Source: a marine group bacterium Sva0996 bin134 (GTDB taxonomy: Bacteria > Actinomycetota > Acidimicrobiia > Acidimicrobiales > Bin134). From it: a DNA stretch of 37,461 nt. Where the stretch lies: NCBI GenBank assembly GCA_002239105.1, contig MPNQ01000031.1, positions 1 to 37,461 of the forward strand, read 5' to 3'. Every line of letters begins with the position of its first letter. Position 1 is the first letter of the stretch. A program made the translations under genes and the position numbers. Below the pieces are notes generated by a model that was given only the letters and a program-made list of their open reading frames with translations, searched no databases and was not told where the DNA came from. Positions 8,550 to 15,624 of the stretch are shown here, piece after piece.

Positions 8550-9295
8550 CCCAGTTTCCCGGACGTCCGAATGTGTCGTACACCACCGTGATGTCGTCCT
8601 CGTCCAAGCCGTAGAGGTAGGCGACACAGGCGTCTAACTCGGCTAGCAGCCGCCACCACCCTCCCCCCCCCCCACCGCCACCGCTCCCCCCGCCGCGTCC
8701 GCCACCCCCCCCCCCCCCCCCCCCCGCCAACACCGCCGACTGGCCCCCCTACTTCAGCAGCCCATCCAGAGAACCGATCGTCTTGGGCAGCCATTAGGGC
8801 AGCGATTTCTGCTACTCGGTCGCGAACGGCATGTCCTCTTCCAGGATCGGGAATGGACAGTAAGTTGAGCTGTTCAAACGTCAGGTTCAGCTCGACAGTC
8901 CGCCGGGCCTGCCAGTCGCAGGGCATTGAGCACAGAACACCGAGAACAAACGCCTCGTCAGAAGCCGAACCCGCAGTACGCAGCAGATAAGGAGCGTGAT
9001 GCACAATCACCCGATCTCCGGGAACCAGTGCGGCAAGAAGCGTGCGTGTATTCGTGGGATTAGTCACATTTCGAAATGCGATACGCGGATGCCGACAAGG
9101 CAGCGTTGCCGGATCGTCGGTGACCGATTCGTCTTGTTCGGCGAACGCCGATGAATGAGTACGGCGCTGTGACAGCCGCTTCTCTTGCAAATGAGCGATC
9201 ATGCTCTCGGCGTCTGCGCTGTCGTAATAGATGCCGGTGTCGGGCTCCCAGAGGTTGAACGACGTGCCCTTATACACCGGCCATGCCTCACTCAT
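8491..9295 (-). CDS. Methyltransferase C-terminal module, copy A (frameshifted)
   Basis: The module starts at ATG 9295 (MSEAWPVYKGTSFNLWEPD), whose ATGA overlaps the stop of the upstream frame. It follows copy B motif for motif (SMIAHLQEKRLSQRR, DPATLPCRHPRIAFRNV, TRTLLAALVPG, VLGVLCSMPCDWQARR). After GWAAEVGGPVGG it runs into a G-rich stretch with runs of 21 and 11 G (8705-8725 and 8663-8673). In the starting frame the text then turns to nonsense and stops at 8546. The genuine ending, LLAELDACVAYLYGLDEDDI, continues in another frame to 8491. Copy B has only about 10 residues where copy A has roughly 80 bases of G-rich filler. The gene is therefore out of frame as given, whether by a real slippery tract or a sequencing artefact. 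Confidence 0.65.
8663..8725 (+). repeat. Long homopolymer tracts C11, C6 and C21
   Basis: On the plus strand there are runs of C at 8663-8673 (11), 8686-8691 (6) and 8705-8725 (21), separated by short GC-rich spacers. On the coding strand they are G runs that could form G-quadruplexes and slip during replication. They lie exactly where the reading frame of copy A breaks. A 21-base run is also what a two-colour sequencer produces when signal is lost. Confidence 0.85.
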
Positions 9296-9322
9296 GGCCG
9301 CTGCTCCTGGGCGGAAGCGCCA

Positions 9323-9526
9323 TCGTCGTTCCAGAACCGGTGGCGGTCGTGCGTCGCGTCGAATTCTCGGACTGGGCGGAAGCGCCATCGTCGTTCACGA
9401 ACCTGCTCCGGTCGTGCGTCGCGTGGAACTCGGCCACTGCCCGGAAGCGCCACGTCCGTCGTCGTTCCAGAACCGGTGGCGGTCGTTGGTCGCGTTGAGG
9501 TCGCCCTGAACCGGTCGGAAGCGCCA
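9323..9526 (-). repeat. Three tandem 65-74 bp coding repeats
   Basis: On the minus strand each unit opens TGGCGCTTCCG and ends AACGACGA. The units are 9526-9453 (74 bp), 9452-9388 (65 bp) and 9387-9323 (65 bp), and a fourth start follows at 9322. Translated in its own frame each gives a version of WRFRPVREFDATHDRHRFW. Unit lengths are not multiples of three, so neighbouring units lie in different frames, but the total of 204 bp is a multiple of three. The copies differ at many bases, so they are not simple recent duplicates. Confidence 0.85.
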
Positions 9527-9541
9527 GTTCCGCGGCTTTCC

Positions 9542-9560
9542 GAGAGAGAGAGAGAGAGAG
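9542..9560 (+). repeat. Dinucleotide tract (GA)9G
   Basis: Nineteen bases of perfect GA repeat, read as alternating Ser-Leu codons on the coding strand (DSLSLSLGKPRNWRFRP). It is currently in frame with coding sequence on both sides; gain or loss of one GA would shift the frame. Confidence 0.85.
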
Positions 9561-9765
9561 TCAGCGGGATCAGACAGGTCAGCTCCGTCGAAGCGGGGGT
9601 GGTGTTTGATCTTGCGCCAGACGCGGAAGGCGGGTCGTGTTGGTATCTGGGGGAAAGCCGCTGTGTTCGACCACCGTGTGAACTCCGATACCGGCACAAG
9701 TTCCGGCTTTCCGTCCACCATGGTGTGAAAATGGGCCGGCGAGCTCGCCGGACCGGGATAGATGG

Positions 9766-12700
9766 CTACATGCGGCTCGTCGGGGTCGCCCTCAAAGCCA
9801 CCCCCGTGGCTCGGCTCGGGGGCTGAGCTTGCGGACGGCAATGAGCGCGACGGTGTAGCGGCCGTCGACCCCATCGAACGCCCACTGCTTGGTGTTGAGG
9901 CAGGTGACGACGGAGAAAACCGGGTGACCGCCACCAGCGCCACCGTGTAGGAGTTGTGGACCCCCTCGAACACCCAGCCCTTGTGGTTGATGACCGTGGC
10001 CACCGATAGCCGCAATGGGCTGGCCCCCCCCCGCCGCCGCGCTTAGTTTCGTCGTCGATCGGAGCCCCTACGATCTCGGTGCGCCAGTTGGCCATTCCGG
10101 CGTCAGATACCGCGGACCTAGGCAGCACCATACCGATCTTTCCTCCGTCTCGGCACAAGGCGAGATTGGCCCAGGAGAACGCTTTGTAGAGGTCGGTTTG
10201 GCCTGATCCGAGGTTCGGGAACGTCGCTCGCAGTACCAGTTTGAGGGCTTGGGCCCGTTCTCTTTCGCTTTCGAACTCTTCAGCCAGGTCTGGCCGCTGT
10301 GCCTCTAGAGCATCAATGCGGGCTCGCCGCTTTGCCACCGGCAGCGACCGGACGCCCGGAAGGTGCATTCCCCACCAGACTTCCCTGTCCACTACAACCT
10401 TCTCCCATGGGGGATTGCCCAGCAGGCAGTCGAAGCCGCTTCGCTCGGTTCGAGCGAACACTTCTGGCCACACGGTCGGATAGTGGACCGGGGTCATCCG
10501 CTCCACCGCGGCACGCACGGCTGATTGTTCAGCCAGGGCGGCCACCTTCTCTGGGCTGAAGTCGAAGTCCTTGTGTATTTCAATGGCCCCCGCACGCACT
10601 GCGGTGGCCACATCGAAAACAGCTTCGGCCGGTAAGACCGCCTCACGGGTCTGGGCGTGGGCGGTTCGGGCTGCTTCGATCTCAGCCTTGTCGGCGTCGT
10701 TGAGCCGCCCGAGTCGAGCCAAGGGCGTTTGGCAGGCTTCCAAGAGACTTTCCAACTGATGAACAAACAGCGATGCCCCGTCTTTGCTCCCCTTCGGCGC
10801 AACCGCTGCGGCGGCATCGTCCACAGACGCCACACCCGTCAGACTGTCGCCTTGGACGAGGTTGTGGTCTAGGAACGAGAGGGGCAGGCCGGGGACGAAG
10901 GTGTGGACCCAGATGGCGAGGCGGGCGAGCTCGACGGCCACTCGGTTCTTGTCCACGCCGTAGACGCAGTGGCGGGCCACCTGACGACGAAGAAGGGAGC
11001 CGGATTCGATCGGCACCCCGTCGGCGAGATCGCCCAGGGCTTCGAGGGCGGTGGTGCGCAGACGGTTCAGTTCTGCGGTCACCGCGGCGACGGGATGGAG
11101 AGTGAGCCAAGCCGACAGGCGGGCCTCGATGCGGTCGACGGCGGCTACCAGGAAGTGGGCGGAGCCCATGGCGATGTCGGCGCAGCGGAAGTCGAAGAAC
11201 GCTTCGGCCACCGCGGCGTCGTCGCCCCGCTCTCGCAGCTCGTCGAGCCGGGCGATGTGGTCGTCGAGGGCGGGCGCCAAGGCGTTGTCGAGCAGATGTT
11301 CGACGGCGAACGGCTTGGTGAAGTAGGAGCCGGTGGCCTTGCGCACCCCGGAGCGGTTGTGGAAGTACACCGCACCGGCCTCCACCACCACGTCATCGTC
11401 TCCAGCCGCGGGCACATACTGTTCTTTGCCCTTGATGGACTTGATGGCGAGGTCGTCTTGGGCCACAGACAGCTTCGATTCCAAGAGGCCCTCGTAGATG
11501 GTGCCGAATTCCCGCACGGACAGCGAGCGGAAGTCCACCGGCCCCACCCCCTCGGGACTCTGGTCCACCAGCACCGCGGAGAGAGCGGGGCCAAACTCAG
11601 CGTTGGTGAGGCTGATGTGGGCAATGGCCGCTCCCGACGGGCTCACCTCGGGATCGGCGGAGAACAAGCCGCCGTTGTAGGCGGGCACGCCCCAGTCGGC
11701 ATTGCCCCAGTTGACCGCGTCCCAAAGCTGGTTCACGTCGTCCCACAGGTCGGTGGCCTGCTCGTCGTATTGGTCACGGCCCTCGCGCCGGTCATCGGCA
11801 AGCTGCCTGGCCTTGTGCGAGATGGAGTGCTCTTTATAGCGGCCGTTTCTACGAAACGGCAGCAGGTCCTTGTCCTCTGCATAGGCCACAAACAGCAGCC
11901 GAAACAAGATCACCATTACCTGCTCGTAGGCATCGGCCAGATCGCCTTCGCCCAAGTCGTCTCCGTGTCGACCAGGGGACAGCCGGGCGGCCACCGCTTT
12001 GGCCAGCGCCGGAACCGTCTGGTGGTACACTCGCTCTCGCAGTCGCACTGCCAACTCGGCGACGAAATCGGCCGAGTGCTCGAGAATCTGATCGAGGGTA
12101 CCGTTGTCGGCCAGCGCATCAGCGGAGAACAGTAGGTGCAGGTAGCCGGCCAACTCGTCGGGAACAAGCGACAGGTTCAACTCCACGAAGGTCTCGGCCC
12201 GGCCCTTGCGACCCACCCCGGTATCGGGACGAGCGGCGTAGAGGCGGATCTCCGACGACCGGGTGAGAATCACCCAGTCGACCCGGTGCTGATCGGCCAG
12301 AGCCAGTGCCCGCGACACCGGGGAGGTGCTGTCGAACCGGTTCGAAGGCGCCTCGAAGGGCTCGTCCTCATCACAGAACACGGCCACGGCATGATTGCGG
12401 CCGTCAATGGTGAGCATGGAGGCATTGGTGGCCAGCGTCTGGATGTGAAACCCCAAGCCCTCTACCAGTCGTCGTCCCCGACGCCCCAGAAGCGCCAGCG
12501 ACTTGTGGCTGGCGGTCGGCCAGTCTGTTCGATCGGGAACACCGGCCCTGAGTTCTTGGGTGGCCAACAGGCCGACGTTGCGGAGACCGGGGAAGGGCGA
12601 CTCCAGCTCAGGCATGGCCGCCAACAAGAACCGGTTTGCGGCATGGTGGCTGGGCTCGCTCAGCGCCACTTCGGCCAGACGCTCAGCCTGCGACACTTCC

Positions 12701-12993
12701 AGGTCGTGGTGCACCACCGGCGGCTCCCCCACCGGCCCGCACAAAGAAACCCGCTGGCCCTCAGCAGTGGGATAAAACGCCACCACCAGCACCGGGCTGG
12801 CCCGACCCGCCCACCGCTTTGTCCACCCCTCGCGAAGATCAGCCGTCTTGGGCTTGCCCGACGCTCGAACCAGCGTCACCTCCAACCCACTTGGAGCATC
12901 CTGAACAAACACCCCCGCCGGCGTCAATGATGACGGAAACCCTGCCGGTGCCGACCACATAGTGGGATCCCGGTCTACGAGGAAGCCGTCCAC
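9766..12993 (-). CDS. Eco57I-type adenine DNA methyltransferase, C-terminus shifted
   Basis: This DNA methyltransferase carries an N-terminal region with VDWVILTRSSEIRLYAARP (about 238-256, resembling the nuclease-like part of type IIG/ISP proteins), a helical linker, and the catalytic domain: GSYFTKPFAVEHLL (555-568), SAM-binding ADIAMGSAHFLVAAVD (605-620) and the amino-methyltransferase motif NPPW (860-863). NPPW points to N6-adenine. The genuine sequence runs to about residue 986 and then meets the G9 tract; the last 90 residues of this frame are not family-like. It is the first gene of the minus-strand defence operon. The protein as encoded keeps the catalytic motifs but lacks its target-recognition half, so activity would need frame restoration or help in trans from copies A and B. 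ATG 12993 or ATG 12960 may be the start. Confidence 0.82.
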   Translation of the reverse strand: MDGFLVDRDPTMWSAPAGFPSSLTPAGVFVQDAPSGLEVTLVRASGKPKTADLREGWTKRWAGRASPVLVVAFYPTAEGQRVSLCGPVGEPPVVHHDLEVSQAERLAEVALSEPSHHAANRFLLAAMPELESPFPGLRNVGLLATQELRAGVPDRTDWPTASHKSLALLGRRGRRLVEGLGFHIQTLATNASMLTIDGRNHAVAVFCDEDEPFEAPSNRFDSTSPVSRALALADQHRVDWVILTRSSEIRLYAARPDTGVGRKGRAETFVELNLSLVPDELAGYLHLLFSADALADNGTLDQILEHSADFVAELAVRLRERVYHQTVPALAKAVAARLSPGRHGDDLGEGDLADAYEQVMVILFRLLFVAYAEDKDLLPFRRNGRYKEHSISHKARQLADDRREGRDQYDEQATDLWDDVNQLWDAVNWGNADWGVPAYNGGLFSADPEVSPSGAAIAHISLTNAEFGPALSAVLVDQSPEGVGPVDFRSLSVREFGTIYEGLLESKLSVAQDDLAIKSIKGKEQYVPAAGDDDVVVEAGAVYFHNRSGVRKATGSYFTKPFAVEHLLDNALAPALDDHIARLDELRERGDDAAVAEAFFDFRCADIAMGSAHFLVAAVDRIEARLSAWLTLHPVAAVTAELNRLRTTALEALGDLADGVPIESGSLLRRQVARHCVYGVDKNRVAVELARLAIWVHTFVPGLPLSFLDHNLVQGDSLTGVASVDDAAAAVAPKGSKDGASLFVHQLESLLEACQTPLARLGRLNDADKAEIEAARTAHAQTREAVLPAEAVFDVATAVRAGAIEIHKDFDFSPEKVAALAEQSAVRAAVERMTPVHYPTVWPEVFARTERSGFDCLLGNPPWEKVVVDREVWWGMHLPGVRSLPVAKRRARIDALEAQRPDLAEEFESERERAQALKLVLRATFPNLGSGQTDLYKAFSWANLALCRDGGKIGMVLPRSAVSDAGMANWRTEIVGAPIDDETKRGGGGGPAHCGYRWPRSSTTRAGCSRGSTTPTRWRWWRSPGFLRRHLPQHQAVGVRWGRRPLHRRAHCRPQAQPPSRATGVALRATPTSRM
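9823..10006 (-). repeat. 92-bp tandem duplication inside the methyltransferase
   Basis: Two adjacent, diverged units on the minus strand, 10006-9915 and 9914-9823. Translated in their own frames they give VATVINHKGWVFEGVHNSYT and VVTCLNTKQWAFDGVDGRYT, each followed by VAL(V/I)AV. Because the period is 92, the second copy is read out of frame within the open reading frame of the first. The downstream coding sequence returns to the first frame. Confidence 0.75.
10024..10032 (+). repeat. C9 homopolymer at a frame break
   Basis: Nine C on the plus strand (G9 in the gene) directly after the codons for PIDDETKRGG. Upstream the methyltransferase frame is clearly genuine. Downstream the same frame becomes Arg/Trp/Pro-rich filler, while the family-like sequence continues one frame away. 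A tract of ten or seven would make one continuous frame. Confidence 0.8.
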
Positions 12994-13407
12994 AAATCGG
13001 AAACTCTACTCAGATTGGGGACTTCGCACATCCGCGGAGCGGCTATTGGCAGCGACAAGACCTGCATGAGAACACGCTCTAAATGACCTCGACTTGAGGG
13101 CTGGAGCCGAAGACCGTGACAGAATGTCACCTCCCCGGCATAGCCAGGCTGAATTGTGGAGCAGAGGTGCGGCGGAGTCGGGAATGATCAGTTGGGAGTG
13201 GACTTCCTTTACGCGCGGCTCCCTTCGGCCTGGATGTGCCCGCCTTCTGGACAGGACGCAGACGCACTGACCGGAGGGGCCACCTTGTTCTTCAGTCCTG
13301 ATGCCGAGATCGATCGCGATGCCGACTCGTCCCGCTGCACAGAGGGCGACGGAACCGACGAGGGGGTGTTGTCCAAGGCCAGCGCGCTGAGGATCCGAAA
13401 CACCGAT
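12994..13407. other. Intergenic region between methyltransferase and integrase
   Basis: This 414-base stretch contains no reading frame I can support. A plus-strand frame at 13156-13614 overlaps the integrase on the other strand and has no family-like content. The methyltransferase operon promoter is expected here but I do not see a clear -35/-10 pair. Confidence 0.5.
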
Positions 13408-14559
13408 CTAAGGGAGCCCCAAGAACTGTGCCCACTGGTCCATGAGCTTGCGGCGCTTGGTGTAGGCGTCGCCTCGGATGTAAGCCTGCTGCACCGCATC
13501 GCCCAAGCCGTGGGCGAGTGCGGCTTCTGCGACGGCCCAGGGCGTGTCGGTCTGCTCCAGCGCCCATGTGCGGAACGAGGCCCGGAAACCGTGGACGGTG
13601 GTCCGCTCGGCTAGGCCGACATCGCGCAGGACTTTTGTGAGTGTCATGTCGCTCAGTGGTCTGCCGGGCTTGAGCGGTGACGGGAAGACAAGATCGGAGC
13701 CGTCATGCAGGCTCTTGGCCTGTTGGAGCACTTCAATGGTGGCATCGGACAGGGGCACTCGGTGCTCGTTCGCAGCCTTCATCCTCTCCGCTGGTATCCG
13801 CCACTCGCAGGCGGCAAAATCGATCTCATCCCACTGAGCGTTTCGAGCCTCGCCTGATCGCGCCGCGGTCAAAACGACAAACCGCAGGCACAGCTTGGCG
13901 GCCTCGGACGCTCCAGACTTGTCCACGACGGCAAGCGCCTCGGCAACCTCTTGGTAGGGGAGGGATCGGAAGTGAGACTGCACCCTCGGCATTGGCGGTA
14001 GGGCGCCGTCGATCACTTCGCCGGCGACGTTGAATGTGACGTAACCGTGGGCCTGGCACCAGCGGAGCGCTGTGCGGATTCTCTGGCGGACTTTGCGGGC
14101 TGCTTCGGGGCGGGTGGTCCATATAGGTTCGACGCAGCGGAGCACGTCGGACTGGGTGATGCGGTCCACTCTCATGTCTCCGATCACCGGGAAGACGTGG
14201 TTCTCCAGCGATGCCCACCAGAGCTTGGCGTGGCGGTCGCTTCGCCATCGGGGGCGGTTGGCGTCGTACACCGCCTGTGCAGCCACACGGAAAGTGGGGG
14301 TGTCGGCACGACGCTTTTCGGCAAGAGGGTTGCGCCCGTCGGCAACCGCAGTCCGGTAGTCGGATGCCTTGCGCCGAGCGTCGGCCAGCCCCACATCTGG
14401 CCAGCCTCCCAAACCGATGTCGCGACGTCTTCCGTCAACGGTGATCCGAAGCACCCAGGATTTAGACCCGGCTTCGGTTACTCGTAAGAACAAACCTTGT
14501 CCATCTTGGTGCTTGCCCGGTTTTGCTGCTTTGACTTTGGCGGCGGTGAGGCTCGGCAT
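13408..14559 (-). CDS. P4-type tyrosine integrase
   Basis: This 383-residue site-specific recombinase starts at ATG 14559 (MPSLTAAKVKAAKPGK) behind GGACAGG; an upstream ATG at 14586 only adds a non-conserved leader. The N-terminal DUF4102-like arm-binding domain (GLFLRVTEAGSKSWVLRI, DIGLGGWPDVGLADAR) is followed by a core-binding domain and the catalytic domain. Catalytic residues visible are R234 (AARSGEARN), H323-x-x-R326 (HGFRASFRTWA), H350 (AALAHGLGD) and the nucleophile Y360 (VQQAYIRGD). P4-type integrases usually insert into the 3' end of a tRNA gene, and tRNA-Glu lies 150 bases upstream in the same orientation. It marks the right border of the island to its left. Confidence 0.93.
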   Translation of the reverse strand: MPSLTAAKVKAAKPGKHQDGQGLFLRVTEAGSKSWVLRITVDGRRRDIGLGGWPDVGLADARRKASDYRTAVADGRNPLAEKRRADTPTFRVAAQAVYDANRPRWRSDRHAKLWWASLENHVFPVIGDMRVDRITQSDVLRCVEPIWTTRPEAARKVRQRIRTALRWCQAHGYVTFNVAGEVIDGALPPMPRVQSHFRSLPYQEVAEALAVVDKSGASEAAKLCLRFVVLTAARSGEARNAQWDEIDFAACEWRIPAERMKAANEHRVPLSDATIEVLQQAKSLHDGSDLVFPSPLKPGRPLSDMTLTKVLRDVGLAERTTVHGFRASFRTWALEQTDTPWAVAEAALAHGLGDAVQQAYIRGDAYTKRRKLMDQWAQFLGLP

Positions 14560-14623
14560 CCTGTCCCCCAATCTGTCCCACACCAAGAGCGGGATTCCGT
14601 GAGCATGAGTGGGGACAGTATAA

Positions 14624-14690
14624 CGTTCCCAAATGACAAATACCCCTGTTACGCTGGTTGTTTAGGGAACAAACGGGACCGTTTGGGAAG
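14624..14690. repeat. Short inverted GTTCCC/GGGAAC-type repeats by the integrase
   Basis: Between the integrase start and tRNA-Glu are CGTTCCCAAA (14624-14633), TTTAGGGAAC (14661-14670) and TTTGGGAAG (14682-14690), variants of one 9-10 base motif in opposite orientations. Their position fits integrase or excisionase arm-binding sites; this function is inferred from location only. Confidence 0.35.
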
Positions 14691-14709
14691 AACGGCAAAC
14701 TGTTGGAAG

Positions 14710-14732
14710 CACCCCGTACGGGATTCGAACCC
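14710..14732 (-). other. Probable integration (att) site at the tRNA 3' end
   Basis: The T-arm and acceptor 3' strand are the part P4-type integrases normally use and duplicate. I see no second copy within the window, so the other att site would lie left of base 1. Confidence 0.4.
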
Positions 14733-14782
14733 GTGTTACCAGATTGAGAATCTGGCGTCCTAGGCCTCTAGACGAACGGGGC
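14710..14782 (-). tRNA. tRNA-Glu(CTC)
   Basis: This 73-base tRNA begins GCCCCGTTCGTCTAGAGG. Acceptor GCCCCGT pairs with ACGGGGT (G1-U72 as usual for Glu). The anticodon arm is CCAGA-TTCTCAA-TCTGG, giving anticodon CTC. The T-loop is GGTTCGAATCC. No CCA is encoded. Its 3' end faces the integrase and is the probable attachment site of the island. Confidence 0.95.
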
Positions 14783-14820
14783 AGGAACGCTGAAGTTTAC
14801 CGGCTCCTATGTGTTCGCGA

Positions 14821-15597
14821 CTACCTCGAATAGTCGGGGTTGAACTGGATTTGGCCGTCTACTTGGTGGAGCCAGGGGTACAGCTCGGTGGGGCGGCGGG
14901 CGATGACGGCCAACTGGTTGGACTGGCGCTTGAACACGGTGCACAGCGCGGAAAGGGCGGGTTTGGCCAGTTGCCCGACAAGACGCCGGCGGCGGCCGGT
15001 GGCCTCGGCGGTAGGCAGGCGCAGGCCGTAGCGGAACTCGACCTGCGGCTCGCCGGTGGGGTCATAAGACCGAAGGGTCTTGACCACCTCGGCCTCGGTC
15101 CAGCGGTACACGTGGTTGGGAACGCTGGTGTTGTCCAGGCCCCCGGTGCGAAACCCCTGGTCGGCGACCGCGGCCAGCTCGTAGGCATCGGCCATGCCCA
15201 CACGGACGGCTAGGCGCATCAGCACGCTGTCGCGGGCCTCGATGGCCACGATCCCCTCCCGGCACACCCGGTACATCTCCCCCAGCGCCCGGTGGGGGGA
15301 GCGGCAGTGGTGCAGCCCCTCGGACACGAACACCCAGTCAAAGGAGCGGTCGTCGAAGCTCAGCGATTGGGCGTCTTGGTACGACCACGCACCGTCGGGC
15401 ACCAGCGGGGCGAACGCCTCGTCCAAGTTGGACACCACCACGTTGGTGAATCCCGTCGAACACAGCAGCTCCCAGTCTTCGGTGCCGGCGCACACCGCCA
15501 GCAGCCGGGTGTCGGCGTCGAGGCCGAGGCTGCTCAGCGCGGCAGCGGCGAACTTGCGGTCCAGAGTCCCTCTCCTGTCTTGGTCGTGGTCAGCCAT
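14821..15597 (-). CDS. Class I SAM-dependent methyltransferase
   Basis: This 258-residue protein starts at ATG 15597 (MADHDQDRRGTLDRKF). The Rossmann core shows a motif-I strand RLLAVCAGTEDWELL (about 34-48), VVVSNLDEAF (motif II), DAQSLSFDDRSFDWVFVSEG (motifs III/IV) and a following LHHCRSPHRALGEMYRV, as in Methyltransf_11 proteins acting on small molecules or lipids. The glycine-rich loop is atypical (CAGTEDW instead of GxGxG). The substrate is not evident. It diverges from the luciferase-like gene with only 27 bases between the start codons, so both share a control region. Longer upstream reading in this frame overlaps that gene and is not supported. Confidence 0.8.
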   Translation of the reverse strand: MADHDQDRRGTLDRKFAAAALSSLGLDADTRLLAVCAGTEDWELLCSTGFTNVVVSNLDEAFAPLVPDGAWSYQDAQSLSFDDRSFDWVFVSEGLHHCRSPHRALGEMYRVCREGIVAIEARDSVLMRLAVRVGMADAYELAAVADQGFRTGGLDNTSVPNHVYRWTEAEVVKTLRSYDPTGEPQVEFRYGLRLPTAEATGRRRRLVGQLAKPALSALCTVFKRQSNQLAVIARRPTELYPWLHQVDGQIQFNPDYSR

Positions 15598-15624
15598 CGT
15601 ACGGCGGCCGCTAGGTTGCGGAGG

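Larger units (their letters stand above)
9395..10023 (-). pseudogene. Out-of-frame continuation of the methyltransferase
   Basis: This stretch encodes the part that should follow the catalytic domain but lies in another frame than 9766-12993. It contains ATVINHKGWVFEGV and YTVALVAVTRF, then (after a 92-bp duplicate read out of frame) PHVAIYPGPASSPAHFH, KPELVPVSEFTRWS and AAFPQIPTRPAFRVWRK, then the (CT)n tract and the first WRFRPVQGDLNATNDRHRFW unit. It stops at 9395 inside the second repeat unit. In related Eco57I-type enzymes these segments are contiguous with both the catalytic half and the WPVYKG module. One extra base, or two fewer, in the C9 tract at 10024-10032 would rejoin it to the methyltransferase. 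Confidence 0.65.

Noticed and set aside
7728..9295. Invertible specificity switch like hsdS inversion
   Set aside because: The paralogous modules are in the same orientation, so recombination could delete or duplicate but not invert; no inverted copies or local recombinase are seen inside the operon.
9323..9526. CRISPR array
   Set aside because: There are only three contiguous, diverged units with no spacers, and they are coding.
10903..12135. 410-codon plus-strand reading frame opposite the methyltransferase
   Set aside because: His/Gly/Val-rich antisense text with no family pattern, while the opposite strand carries clear methyltransferase motifs.
4406..12993. Complete DISARM system
   Set aside because: No DrmA-type helicase or DrmB (DUF1998) gene is present, and PLD is fused to the SNF2 protein rather than separate.
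13156..13614. 152-codon plus-strand reading frame
   Set aside because: Its second half is antisense to the integrase C-terminus and its first half shows no conserved pattern.
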